A DNA stretch of 19,213 nt from JBCDGH01 sp038751365 (GCA_038751365.1 JBCDGH010000024.1:1-19213), one strand, 5' to 3'; shown: positions 1 through 7,263, numbered from the stretch's first letter. Notes: generated by a model not told the origin, from the sequence alone. Numbers and translations: made by a program.

Positions 1-2
1 AA

Positions 3-125
3 TTCTTTGCTCATCTAGAAAAGGCTAGAAGGTTAGTTATGATTTATGATAGAAAACTTAATTCCTACCTAGGGTTTGTCAAACTTAGAGTTATTACTTT
101 ACTGATCAGAAGAATGAGTAATTAA
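3..125 (+). CDS. 3' end of an unidentified gene (partial)
   Basis: The third forward frame is open from the window edge to a TAA at 123-125 and encodes about 40 residues ending in RRMSN. The other two forward frames hit stops within about 30 bases. The fragment is basic and has a hydrophobic, possibly amphipathic stretch (FVKLRVITLLIRR). I do not recognise the family from this tail. It converges on the minus-strand gene at 151-534. An open run of this length can arise by chance in AT-rich DNA, so the call is tentative and needs the upstream sequence. Confidence 0.45.
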   Translation, partial: FFAHLEKARRLVMIYDRKLNSYLGFVKLRVITLLIRRMSN

Positions 126-127
126 TT

Positions 128-143
128 TAGGGACAGGTTCCTA
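128..143. terminator. hairpin between convergent genes, possible weak terminator
   Basis: TAGGGA pairs with TTCCTA (one G-T pair) around a CAGG loop. It sits exactly between two convergent genes. A run of six T lies at 157-162, some 13 bases beyond the stem on the + strand, which is too far for a textbook intrinsic terminator. No T run follows on the minus side. The location is the main support. Confidence 0.25.
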
Positions 144-150
144 GTCAATA

Positions 151-534
151 TTAGTATTTTTTAACAAACCCTGCGGTATCTCTGGCATATTCCTCATTAG
201 CAAAGCAAATATCAGCTTTTATTCTCTTATATCTAGAATTCTCTGGAGTATAGTAATTACCAAAGTTATCTGCAAAGGTACCTTTAATGGGGTAATTACT
301 CTCACATACTGGTTCTTGTCCTATTTTTATCCACTGTACACCAAGTACTTCTAAAGCTTTTATTTCTTGCTTGTTGTTTGGAGTGTCTGATGCGGTAGTA
401 ACAGGTATACCGTTTAAATTGGCTTGACTGGCAGTAGCGTTTTTATATCCAAAATAGAAACCTACTACAAATATTATTACAATTAGCGAAACGGTACCTA
501 TGATGTTGATCAAACGGGGGAATTGTTTAGTCAT
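151..534 (-). CDS. membrane-anchored small protein with a sunset-like domain
   Basis: 127 residues. One hydrophobic segment at about residues 10-30 follows a short basic start, and the rest is predicted outside the membrane. After a polar linker, residues 77-127 carry a Cys, then YPIKG (81-85), a paired Tyr (94-95), a second Cys-Phe (110-111), EEYA (114-117) and GF (122-123). This order of C/IKG/Y/C-F/EEA/GF resembles the small sunset domain found at the C-termini of secreted nucleases and stand-alone in many bacteria. The two cysteines could form a disulfide or, with other residues, hold a metal. It is the last gene of a leftward run after bL28. Its function is unknown; the domain assignment is by pattern only. 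Confidence 0.75.
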   Translation of the reverse strand: MTKQFPRLINIIGTVSLIVIIFVVGFYFGYKNATASQANLNGIPVTTASDTPNNKQEIKALEVLGVQWIKIGQEPVCESNYPIKGTFADNFGNYYTPENSRYKRIKADICFANEEYARDTAGFVKKY

Positions 535-609
535 TTTACTATGTATTCGATAATTCTCTCTATAGATATGACTGATTAAGAAACTGTCTAGTATACGGAA
601 GGAAAAGTA

Positions 610-804
610 CTAAATCTTAGCCTTACCATACCCTAGTTTTCTCTTCAGGGTCTTTAGTGCTCTAGTAGATATTTTTACTCTTTTGTTACCAATTTTGATT
701 CTTTGCAAGTTAGCTCGGACACGTGTAATCGTAGATTGCATGGATTTACTTCTCTTATGTACTTTTCTATAAGTTACTCCAGTTATAGCACAACTTGCAG
801 GCAT
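610..804 (-). CDS. rpmB: 50S ribosomal protein bL28
   Basis: 64 residues, within the usual bL28 range (about 60-78). The start has the family pattern of a Cys at position 5 followed by two residues and T-G. The middle is strongly basic, and the C-terminal half contains NLQRIKIGNKRVKIS and TRALKTLKR, the most conserved part of bL28. bL28 binds 23S rRNA near the subunit interface of the 50S subunit. The Met chosen reproduces the normal spacing to the Cys. Upstream on the minus strand is a perfect TTGACA (plus 834-839) but no matching -10 at the right distance, so it may simply be read through from the genes at 841-1806. It is unusual to find it between envelope genes. Confidence 0.88.
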   Translation of the reverse strand: MPASCAITGVTYRKVHKRSKSMQSTITRVRANLQRIKIGNKRVKISTRALKTLKRKLGYGKAKI

Positions 805-840
805 GTAGGGAGCCTTCCTATTGAAATGCTTTCTGTCAAG

Positions 841-1338
841 TTATCTAGTCCCTTCTCTCGGATTTGCTCGGTTATTTTGATCTTCATTGAGATCTAGATA
901 AATTGTATCAACTTGATTTTTATTTTCAGCTTTTTGCTCAGCATTCTCCTCTATTATGGCTTCTAAGTTCTCTCGAGCTTCTAGTAGTTCTTGTTCGGCA
1001 TTAAGGAGCTCCTTCTCGTTTGCCCCTGGTAGTAGCTGCGGAGTAGTATTTATGAACCTGATTGATTTTTTAATTTGCTCAGTGTAAGCATCAGTTTTTT
1101 GATCTACTAATTCTTGAGCTATAATAAGCTTATCATTGATAACTGCTTGATTTTCCCATATTTTACGAATATCATCTCGTGCTTGCTGTTGAACAATAAT
1201 TTTGTCTTCCAGAGCTGAAATATCTTGTTTGTGTTTATTACTAGATTCGGACAATTGATATTGAGTATAAATATTAAGACCAAGGGAGGTTGTTAAAAGT
1301 AAGAGTAGAAGTATAGAGAAAACTGTACTGAACTTCAT
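841..1338 (-). CDS. membrane-anchored coiled-coil protein, function unknown
   Basis: 165 residues. The N-terminus is a single hydrophobic helix (about residues 4-21, rich in Leu) after a short basic start, so it is a signal anchor. Almost all the rest (about 28-150) is polar and heptad-like with many Glu, Gln, Lys and Leu and no Cys, consistent with a long coiled coil outside the cell membrane. The Asn- and Arg-rich C-terminal tail looks disordered. It lies 9 bases downstream of the RlpA-like gene and probably shares its transcript. I do not recognise a named family; a structural or scaffold role at the envelope is only an inference. Confidence 0.75.
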   Translation of the reverse strand: MKFSTVFSILLLLLLTTSLGLNIYTQYQLSESSNKHKQDISALEDKIIVQQQARDDIRKIWENQAVINDKLIIAQELVDQKTDAYTEQIKKSIRFINTTPQLLPGANEKELLNAEQELLEARENLEAIIEENAEQKAENKNQVDTIYLDLNEDQNNRANPREGTR

Positions 1339-1347
1339 AAAATATGG

Positions 1348-1806
1348 CTACTCTTTTTTAACTGACACTGTCATACTGTCTTGCATGCTTGGGTTTCCGC
1401 CTAATTCTATGAAAGTATTTTTGTCCAAGACAAGTAAAGTGTTCTCGCTAAGTACTCTAACGTCACTAACGATAAGACTGTAGCTACTTGATCCAGTATT
1501 TACTTTTAAGCTTTGACCAAGGCTGAATTTATCGGTTACTACAGGACTTTTAGCATTTTCGTCCCAGATAACCTTACCTTTCATACTTTCTTGCTGACTC
1601 TGATTGCTCTTAAAAACTCTTGTCTCAAAGGCCCCACTAGCAATTTCGCCGACTTTGACTTCGTTTTCTGCTGGAGATGTACTTTTTTCATCTTGCCGAC
1701 TATCAAGCACACCTAATACCGAACCTCCAGTTCTAGGTCCAAGTATCGAAGGTAATAATAATAGCCCTAGAATAAGTAAACTTAATATTTTCGTCTTGAT
1801 AGACAT
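1348..1806 (-). CDS. secreted protein with a possible RlpA-like double-psi beta-barrel
   Basis: 152 residues from the Met at 1806. An earlier in-frame Met lies at 1839, but a good minus-strand promoter (1843-1871) predicts a transcript starting near 1836, past that Met. The later start also gives a classic signal peptide (MSIKTK, a Leu-rich core, then a small-residue region by about residue 24). The middle is Ser/Glu-rich linker. The C-terminal 70 residues read like a compact beta domain: F-x-LG-x-x-L-x-V, then S-x-x-V-x-D, a valine-rich strand ending in LDK, F-x-x-LGG, and a final TVSV strand. The order resembles the end of RlpA-type barrels (V-x-D, hydrophobic strand, F/A-x-x-LG, V-x-V). 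The RlpA link is a pattern judgement; lytic activity is not shown. Confidence 0.7.
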   Translation of the reverse strand: MSIKTKILSLLILGLLLLPSILGPRTGGSVLGVLDSRQDEKSTSPAENEVKVGEIASGAFETRVFKSNQSQQESMKGKVIWDENAKSPVVTDKFSLGQSLKVNTGSSSYSLIVSDVRVLSENTLLVLDKNTFIELGGNPSMQDSMTVSVKKE

Positions 1807-1842
1807 AAAATTTGTTAATTGATTGGCAACTAAATACATATA

Positions 1843-1871
1843 AATCTACTTTTATTTTTTCTTACTGTCAA
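1843..1871 (-). promoter_or_regulatory. promoter for the leftward envelope/bL28 block
   Basis: On the minus strand a perfect TTGACA (1871-1866) is followed after 17 bases by TAGATT (1848-1843), a 4 of 6 match to TATAAT. The predicted start is near 1836, about 30 bases before the chosen start codon at 1806. The -35 box forms an inverted repeat with the -35-like TTGACA of the opposite strand (1875-1880). Confidence 0.6.
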
Positions 1872-1874
1872 AAA

Positions 1875-1903
1875 TTGACAAAACTGGAATCCGACTGCAA
1901 TTT
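1875..1903 (+). promoter_or_regulatory. possible promoter for the murE-like gene
   Basis: A perfect TTGACA stands at 1875-1880. At 17 bases spacing the -10 would be CAATTT (1898-1903), a poor match keeping only the key A and final T. If used, transcription would begin at about 1910, leaving almost no leader before the ATG at 1912. The -35 is convincing; the -10 is not. Confidence 0.4.
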
Positions 1904-1911
1904 GGGAGATT

Positions 1912-3375
1912 ATGCAAAGGCTTTTAAATATTCTGAAAAGATTATTAGGAAAAAATCTTACTAAGCAAGTTAGACCTTTGGGTCATGGTCTAAAAAGTTG
2001 GTTTAGTGCGGTATATTTTGGTTTTCCAGCCAGAAAGCTCAAGCTAATTGGGGTGAACGCCACTAAAGGTAAGACTACAACAACTGTTATTTGCGGTAGG
2101 TTGATGAATCTGGTGGGTTTGAAAACTGGCTATGTATCTACTGCTATTATAAATCTAACTGGAGATAAACAAGATGAAAAAATGAACACCTTTAAAATGA
2201 GTACGATAGATGGTTTTCAGCTACAAAAGAGTCTTAAACAAATGGTAGAAAATGGTTGTGAGTATGCAATTTTAGAGATGTCTAGTCAAGGTTTGAAACA
2301 AAATAGGCATTGGGGGTTAGGTCAGTTTTTAGTTGGTGTATTTATGAATCTTTATCCAGAACATCTTGAAGCTCATAATGGATTAGAGAACTATCGTAAG
2401 GCAAAGTCTATACTTTTTAAAAACTTAGACCCGAATGGTTTTTATGTCAGTGTGGCTAATCGTGACCAGCAACAAAATTCAGAAGCAATATGGAATTCTA
2501 TTAGTCTAAAGAAAAGAGAGACTCTAACCAGAATAAATGTTTTTGATAGTGAGTTTGAAATATCGAATGAAGCTAATAGTTTTTATAAGACTTTAACTTT
2601 TAGTAAAAAGAAGTTCTACACTAGTTTTATTACAGACTTTGAAATCAAAAATCTATTTTTTGCGATTAAGGTGGTAGAGCTTTTCAAACCTGACTTAATT
2701 TTTAACTTACAAACATATTTATCAAAACTAAGTGGAAAGGTTGCAGGTAGGATGGAGTTCGTGGTGAAGGATAACAAAGTGGTGTTAGATGATAGTCCTA
2801 TTAGCTTTAATGTTGTTGCTCAACCCACAATATCAATTATTGTAGATTACGCGCATGAGCCCAAAAGTGTAGAAAAGCTTTTAGAAAACTTAGTGGAATG
2901 GAAGACAAGAGGTTTTTTTACTGATATTATACATATTTTATCTTCGGATGGTGTTGGTAGAGACGATTGGAAAAAACCAATTATGGGAGATATTAGTTTT
3001 CGAAATAGCGATTATACTATTTTAACCACTGACAATTACGGAGCTGGGGATGACCCGCAAAAAATTGTTGACTTATTAGCTAGTAATTTACCTGAGGAGA
3101 AAGTATTTACTAAGGATCTAGTGTTGGAGAATTTAAACAGCAAAAAAGTAATATTGAAGGTCAATCGCTTAGAGGCTTTCCAGCAGGCTCTGAATTTGGC
3201 TCAGATGATAATTGATAACAAGGATAGAACAGAGGCAGACACTGATTTTCACCGTAAAATTATAATTGTTTCTACTGGAGTGGGTTCTGAATATGGACTG
3301 ACTCAACCTTCTGGTATCATTTCTTGGGATGAGAAGAAGGTTTGGACTGAAGAGTTTGTTAGCACTTTCTCTTGA
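1912..3375 (+). CDS. murE: MurE-like Mur ligase (UDP-MurNAc-tripeptide synthase type)
   Basis: 487 residues. The Mur ligase middle domain starts at about residue 44. It has a P-loop GVNATKGKTT (47-56, usually GTNGKT), LEMSSQGL (121-128), NLYPEHLEAHNG (146-157) and YRKAK (161-165), where the last Lys matches the carbamoylated Lys of MurE. The C-terminal domain has GRME (279-282), DYAHEP (312-317), a GVGRDDWKKPIMGD segment (347-360), TTDNYGAGDDP (372-382) and TGVGSE (455-460). These are MurE signatures for adding the third amino acid to UDP-MurNAc-dipeptide in the cytoplasm. Oddities: the N-terminal UDP-binding domain is cut to about 43 residues, and the DNPR motif that contacts diaminopimelate in typical enzymes reads DNYG. 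The amino acid used cannot be told. Related amide ligases of the family are an alternative. Confidence 0.85.
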   Translation: MQRLLNILKRLLGKNLTKQVRPLGHGLKSWFSAVYFGFPARKLKLIGVNATKGKTTTTVICGRLMNLVGLKTGYVSTAIINLTGDKQDEKMNTFKMSTIDGFQLQKSLKQMVENGCEYAILEMSSQGLKQNRHWGLGQFLVGVFMNLYPEHLEAHNGLENYRKAKSILFKNLDPNGFYVSVANRDQQQNSEAIWNSISLKKRETLTRINVFDSEFEISNEANSFYKTLTFSKKKFYTSFITDFEIKNLFFAIKVVELFKPDLIFNLQTYLSKLSGKVAGRMEFVVKDNKVVLDDSPISFNVVAQPTISIIVDYAHEPKSVEKLLENLVEWKTRGFFTDIIHILSSDGVGRDDWKKPIMGDISFRNSDYTILTTDNYGAGDDPQKIVDLLASNLPEEKVFTKDLVLENLNSKKVILKVNRLEAFQQALNLAQMIIDNKDRTEADTDFHRKIIIVSTGVGSEYGLTQPSGIISWDEKKVWTEEFVSTFS

Positions 3376-3415
3376 GTTAGTCAGTAATCTATATTTTCAT
3401 AAAAAAAGTTATTAA

Positions 3416-3444
3416 TTGACAAAAGATGCAAATTATCATCTAAT
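3416..3444 (+). promoter_or_regulatory. promoter upstream of RNase Y leader
   Basis: TTGACA (3416-3421), 17 bases, then TCTAAT (3439-3444), a 5 of 6 match to TATAAT. Predicted start near 3451, some 270 bases before the rny start codon. Confidence 0.65.
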
Positions 3445-3450
3445 AGCTTC

Positions 3451-3720
3451 TGCTAAATAGAGAATTGTACTAAAACTAAATCTTAATGTGCTTTTAAGAG
3501 CAGCATAAACTAACTGTAGGTTGCTCATCAGTTGTTGGTAAAGACCTAAAAGCTTACCGTCAAACTTTAATTTATTCGATCTTATGCAAGGTTAGAAGAT
3601 ATTCTTCTACGCTAGATTGAGCTAGTACTTAGCTTAGAGATGCCTGTCTTTAAGAATACTGCTGGTTCGGGTGCTGTTGAGGCAAAAAGATTACAATTTC
3701 AAACTTAACCACGAAAAAAT
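3451..3720 (+). promoter_or_regulatory. long putative 5' leader or small RNA upstream of rny
   Basis: This fills most of the 345-base gap between murE and rny. Several hairpins can be drawn. GAGCAGC (3497-3503) pairs with GTTGCTC (3519-3525). TTGGTAA pairs with TTACC plus a bulged TCAA (about 3535-3561). TAGAAGA pairs with TCTTCTA around a TAT loop (about 3593-3609). AGCTA pairs with TAGCT (about 3620-3634). A 22-codon reading frame occupies 3640-3708. I compared it by eye with conserved bases of RNase P RNA, tmRNA, SRP RNA and tRNA and found no match. It is either a regulatory leader of rny or an independent RNA; no terminator is visible before rny. Confidence 0.4.
3640..3708 (+). CDS. possible 22-residue upstream ORF before rny
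   Basis: ATG at 3640 opens a frame of 22 codons ending in TAA, 12 bases before the rny start. The peptide begins MPVFKNTAGSGAVEAK and has a normal-looking mix of residues without repeats. The base before ATG is G, unlike most starts here. I know no such peptide. It could be a leader peptide that tunes rny translation, or chance. Confidence 0.28.
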   Translation: MPVFKNTAGSGAVEAKRLQFQT

Positions 3721-5430
3721 ATGCCTAATAACATATACCAAATAATAATACTTTTACTTATAATTTTATTAGCAATTGTTGCTTATTATGCTTTTAAGCT
3801 TTCAGTAAAAACAAAAGACAAAGCTAGCTTTAATCAGGAAGACTTAGATAAACTAGTTAAATATAAAACTGAGAAGATTAAAGAAGATAAGCAGCAGCAG
3901 CTGGAAGAGCTAAAATCAGAACTAAAGAATAGCTATAAAGAAAAGGAGAGTTCAATGCAGTCAGATTTGGAAGCAAAAAATAATATCCTGCTTGAGAAGT
4001 TGAGATTGGAAGCCAAGGTTCAGATTCAAGAAGAAGAAAAGCAAATGCGTCAAAGGATTTTGGATTTGCAAGAAAACTTAGATAAAAAGGAAAGTGTTCT
4101 GGACTCTAAGCTCACTAAGTATGAGGGTGACAAAGAAAAACTAAATGAGTTGAAGGACGAACTTAGAAAAATTAAGGTTGATTTATTAGAAAAAAAGCGA
4201 CTCGTTGATGAGAGAGAGGAAAATATTTCTGAGCAGTATGCTAGTAAGCTAGCTGCTATTGCTAAGTTAAGTTCTCAAGAAGCTAAAGCTCAGATCCTAG
4301 ATACTGCTAAAGAGAAAATGGGGCAAGAATTGCTTCAGTGGCAACAAAAATACGTGGATAGATTTCAAGATGAAGCTAATATCAAAGCCAGAGAAATAGT
4401 CGCTTTAGCTGTTCAAAGATGTTCAAGTGAAGTAGCTAACGAGCTTACAATAACAACAGTGAAATTAGAGGATGAAGCTGATAAAGGCAAAATAATAGGA
4501 AAAGCTGGAAGAAATATACAATGGCTAGAAAAAACTCTAGGTGTAGAGTTGGTTATTGATGAGACCCCTGGTATTGTTACTTTGTCTGGATTTAGCTCAA
4601 TTAGAAGACATATTGCCAAAAAAACTTTGGAAATGCTTTTGAAAGATGGTAGGATTCACCCCGCCAGTATTGAAGATTATTATGAGAAAGCTAAGTCTGA
4701 GATAGCTCAAGAAATTGCTGATGCCGGTCAGTGGGCAGTTAATGAGTTAGGTGTATATGATTTTCCAGCTAAACTAGTCAGGATAATAGGTAGGCTCAAA
4801 TTTAGAACTAGCTATGGTCAAAACATGCTTAAACATAGTGTAGAAATGGCAAAATTAGCTGGATTGCTGGCAGAAGGGATGAATGAGCGATTTAGTAACA
4901 GAGAAAATCCTGTAAATGTAGAAATCTGTACTAAGGGTGCTTTGCTTCACGACATCGGCAAAGCTGTAGATGAAGAAACCACACCTAAGGGTAATCATAT
5001 TCAACTTGGTGAGAAAATCTGTGAAATGTTTGATTTAGACTGGAGGATTAAAAAGTGTGTTTCTAGTCATCACGATGAAAGTTATTATGACCCTGAGAGA
5101 GGATTTTGTATTGAGGCAGCGCTTGTTGATGCTTGTGATAATATTTCTGGAGGAAGGCTGGGTGCAAGAAAAGAAGCAGCAGAAGCGTATTTCCAGAGAA
5201 TGGAAGCTATGGAAAAAATAGCCGAGAATACTAAAGGAGTATCGAAAGCTTGGATTATGAGAGGTAGTCGTGAATTATGGGTTTTTTTTGATACTGCTAA
5301 TGTATCTCCAGCAAAAATGCACAGTATTACTAGAAAGATTGCTAATGCTATCCAAGCCGGTGTGCGCTACCCAGGTGAAATAAAAGTTGTTGGTTTGTGG
5401 GAGAATAAGGTAGTTGAGTACGCGATGTAG
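3721..5430 (+). CDS. rny: ribonuclease Y
   Basis: 569 residues, close to the usual 510-570. The order is that of RNase Y: an N-terminal membrane helix (about 5-25), a long charged coiled coil (about 35-230), a KH domain with IIGKAGRN (258-265), and an HD domain with ALLHDIGKA (407-415), SSHHDE (448-453) and an Asp in LVDACDN (468-474). The final part (WIMRGSRELWVFF, PGEIKVVGLWE) is also characteristic. The enzyme is a membrane-bound, metal-dependent endonuclease that starts mRNA decay, taking the place of RNase E. All key HD residues are present. It lies behind a strong promoter and an unusually long leader, and its ATG is preceded by T with no Shine-Dalgarno. Confidence 0.96.
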   Translation: MPNNIYQIIILLLIILLAIVAYYAFKLSVKTKDKASFNQEDLDKLVKYKTEKIKEDKQQQLEELKSELKNSYKEKESSMQSDLEAKNNILLEKLRLEAKVQIQEEEKQMRQRILDLQENLDKKESVLDSKLTKYEGDKEKLNELKDELRKIKVDLLEKKRLVDEREENISEQYASKLAAIAKLSSQEAKAQILDTAKEKMGQELLQWQQKYVDRFQDEANIKAREIVALAVQRCSSEVANELTITTVKLEDEADKGKIIGKAGRNIQWLEKTLGVELVIDETPGIVTLSGFSSIRRHIAKKTLEMLLKDGRIHPASIEDYYEKAKSEIAQEIADAGQWAVNELGVYDFPAKLVRIIGRLKFRTSYGQNMLKHSVEMAKLAGLLAEGMNERFSNRENPVNVEICTKGALLHDIGKAVDEETTPKGNHIQLGEKICEMFDLDWRIKKCVSSHHDESYYDPERGFCIEAALVDACDNISGGRLGARKEAAEAYFQRMEAMEKIAENTKGVSKAWIMRGSRELWVFFDTANVSPAKMHSITRKIANAIQAGVRYPGEIKVVGLWENKVVEYAM

Positions 5431-5465
5431 CGCTATTTTTCTAAGAATTATAGACTATATCTAGC

Positions 5466-5493
5466 TTGACAAAAAGATTTTGAGAAGTTCAAT
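5466..5493 (+). promoter_or_regulatory. possible promoter for the J-domain gene
   Basis: Perfect TTGACA (5466-5471). The best -10 is TTCAAT at 5488-5493 with a 16-base spacer (4 of 6). The predicted start, near 5500, is under ten bases from the ATG at 5508. A palindrome, TATAGACTATA, lies just upstream (about 5449-5459). Confidence 0.42.
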
Positions 5494-5507
5494 TTAACTA
5501 AATATAT

Positions 5508-6140
5508 ATGAGTCTGAAGCAAGCTCTAGAGGTCTTTGGTCTAGATAGTGTATCCCATTTGGATGTAAATGGGCTGAAGTCTCTGTTCAAAAAACTTGCT
5601 AAAGAAAGACATCCAGATCAAGGTGGTAGTCATCGTGACTTTATTTTACTCAAAGAAGCTCATATAATACTTGAGAAAGAAGTAAAAAGTAAACCAGCTA
5701 GTAACTCGCCCAACAATGACTTACAGGCTTTTACCAAAGAAGACATATTAGAAAGATACTATAAAGATACAAGGCAGCTTCAAGTCCAAATTAAAGAGCT
5801 CAAAGTTCATTTTGAGAATCAAGCAGAAACTTTAGATCAGGTAACTAATGGCACACAACAGTTACTAGAAAAATTCTCTAAAGAAAAAGAAAAACTGAAG
5901 AGTGAGTTAGATGAATCGATAATCAAACTAGAAAAGAATTATAATCCAAGTCTATTACAGAAAGTGCTATTCTTTTTGCCTAAATTAAATGAAAAAGAGT
6001 TTTGGAATGCTTATCAAGTAGAGGTTGCTCAGTACAAAAAAAGAACTGCAGATTTAGATAATGAACTTCATAGAATCATACTAAGCGTTTATGGTGAAGG
6101 TCTAAACAATATCGCCAGACTAGTTGGTAAGGTTGACTAG
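5508..6140 (+). CDS. J-domain (DnaJ-like) coiled-coil protein
   Basis: 210 residues. The first 60 form a J domain: a helix with LFKKLAKERHPDQGG containing the HPD tripeptide (35-37) that stimulates the Hsp70 ATPase, followed by a helix with LLKEAH. There is no Gly/Phe region, zinc-finger domain or DnaJ C-terminal domain, so it is not a canonical DnaJ co-chaperone. Residues about 75-145 are charged coiled coil. The C-terminal part (LLQKVLFFLPKLNEKEFW, then LDNELHRIILSVYGEGLNNIARL) is a helical region I do not recognise. There is no signal peptide, so it should act in the cytoplasm, possibly as an Hsp70 adaptor. Its own promoter is weakly predicted after rny. Confidence 0.82.
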   Translation: MSLKQALEVFGLDSVSHLDVNGLKSLFKKLAKERHPDQGGSHRDFILLKEAHIILEKEVKSKPASNSPNNDLQAFTKEDILERYYKDTRQLQVQIKELKVHFENQAETLDQVTNGTQQLLEKFSKEKEKLKSELDESIIKLEKNYNPSLLQKVLFFLPKLNEKEFWNAYQVEVAQYKKRTADLDNELHRIILSVYGEGLNNIARLVGKVD

Positions 6141-6185
6141 ATAAACTGTTGTGGTTTAATCTAAATTAAGTAAGTGAAGTAGAAT

Positions 6186-6746
6186 ATGTTGAAAATTGCA
6201 TTTTGTGGAGCTCATGGAACTGGTAAAACTACTTTGGTGAATAGACTAGCATCTGAACTGAATATCCATGCAATGCAGAGAGTTACTAGAGAAGCATGGG
6301 AGAATTTCGGTGTTGAAGACTTTGAAAAAATTCCTTTAGACGCTCGTTCAGTTTTCCAAAATTACCTACTTCTAAATCAGATTAAGAAAGAAGATCTCTA
6401 TAAAGACCAAGGTTTTGTTACTGATAGATCAGTCTTAGATATATTATGTTACACTGAGCTTAGCTCAGACATGAAAGGCTCTAGCTTTGATATTTTTAAG
6501 CATTTGGTAGTAGAGAGGCTAAAAAACTATAATCATTTGATCTATATTCCAATAGAGTTTGAAGCACAGAAAGAAAGGCTTAGAGCAAACCTAGATACTA
6601 GAAGCGACTACGATAATATCTTAAAAAAGAATTTACAAGAATTAGTGGGTCAAAGTAACTTTTTGGTAATAAATGGTAGTGTTGATGAGAGGTTAGTGCA
6701 AATCAAAGAGTATTTAAATCAAAGATCTTTAATTGTGTATGACTAA
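6186..6746 (+). CDS. P-loop NTPase / kinase-like protein (AAA_28, NadR-kinase-like)
   Basis: 186 residues. A Walker A motif, GAHGTGKTT (8-16), opens the protein. TDRSVLDILCY (79-89) matches the DRS motif of small nucleoside/ribosylnicotinamide-type kinases, and a basic stretch, ERLRANLDTRSDYD, may be the lid. The length suits a single-domain kinase fold. The gene overlaps the following NTPase gene by 8 bases and precedes dcd and thyX, so a role in nucleotide phosphorylation is attractive but inferred. The family also includes ATPases of unknown purpose. The start ATG follows a T and has no Shine-Dalgarno. Confidence 0.75.
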   Translation: MLKIAFCGAHGTGKTTLVNRLASELNIHAMQRVTREAWENFGVEDFEKIPLDARSVFQNYLLLNQIKKEDLYKDQGFVTDRSVLDILCYTELSSDMKGSSFDIFKHLVVERLKNYNHLIYIPIEFEAQKERLRANLDTRSDYDNILKKNLQELVGQSNFLVINGSVDERLVQIKEYLNQRSLIVYD

Positions 6747-7263
6747 AGTAGTAATAACTTCTAAAAATCCAGTTAAAATAGAGTCAATAAAGCTAGCCTT
6801 TTCTAAAATGTTTCCAGAGCTTGTATTTAGTTTTGAGTCTGTATCTGTTGACTCTGGAGTGGGTAGTCAGCCAATTACCGACCGTGAAACTAAATTAGGT
6901 GCTATAAACAGAGTTGATAAGGCTAAGACATTAACTAAAGCTGATTACTATGTCGGTATCGAAGGAGGAATTCAAGCTATTAATGACGAAATGGAATCCT
7001 TTGCTTGGATTTATATAGATGGTTCCAATAAAGTTGGTAAAGCTAAAACAGCTACATTTTACTTACCAGCTAAGGTAATTGAACTGGTTAACCAGGGTTA
7101 TGAGCTTGGTGAGGCTGATGACATTGTGTTTAACAAAACAGATAGTAAACAAGCTAATGGTGCCATCGGCTTACTTACTGGAGATGTAATTACTCGAACT
7201 TCATACTATACAGAGGCATTATGTATGGCTTTAGTCCCCTTTAAAAATAAGAATTTATATTAG
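6739..7263 (+). CDS. yjjX: inosine/xanthosine triphosphatase (non-canonical purine NTP phosphatase)
   Basis: 174 residues from the ATG at 6739. A TTG two codons earlier would add only two residues and breaks the T-ATG start habit of the window. The sequence matches the YjjX/DUF84 family: SKNPVKIES (8-16) near the start, SQPITDRET around residues 45-53, YYVGIEGGI with an acidic residue, AWIYIDG, and the end segment GAIGLLTGDVITRTSYYTEALCMALVPF. These enzymes remove a phosphate from ITP and XTP to keep deaminated purines out of nucleic acids in the cytoplasm. It overlaps the kinase-like gene by 8 bases and is followed 7 bases later by dcd, so co-translation as a nucleotide-pool operon is likely. 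Confidence 0.92.
   Translation: MTKVVITSKNPVKIESIKLAFSKMFPELVFSFESVSVDSGVGSQPITDRETKLGAINRVDKAKTLTKADYYVGIEGGIQAINDEMESFAWIYIDGSNKVGKAKTATFYLPAKVIELVNQGYELGEADDIVFNKTDSKQANGAIGLLTGDVITRTSYYTEALCMALVPFKNKNLY

Noticed and set aside
703..897. 64-codon + strand frame opposite bL28
   Set aside because: It is the reverse-strand shadow of bL28 and the end of the coiled-coil gene; bL28 has clear family motifs.
1513..1822. two + strand frames opposite the RlpA-like gene
   Set aside because: They are antisense shadows; the minus-strand gene has a signal peptide and promoter.
1904..1914. GGGAG before murE as a Shine-Dalgarno
   Set aside because: It ends only 3 bases before the ATG, too close for normal use, and no other gene here shows such an element.
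3451..3720. tmRNA, RNase P RNA or SRP RNA in the murE-rny gap
   Set aside because: No GGGG...ACCA ends or tRNA-like T arm, no conserved RNase P core bases, and no GGAAGCAGC of SRP RNA. The GGTTCGGG at 3664-3671 does not have pairing flanks.
5425..5450. terminator after rny (TAGCGCTA followed by five T)
   Set aside because: The palindrome has no room for a loop, so it cannot form a normal hairpin.
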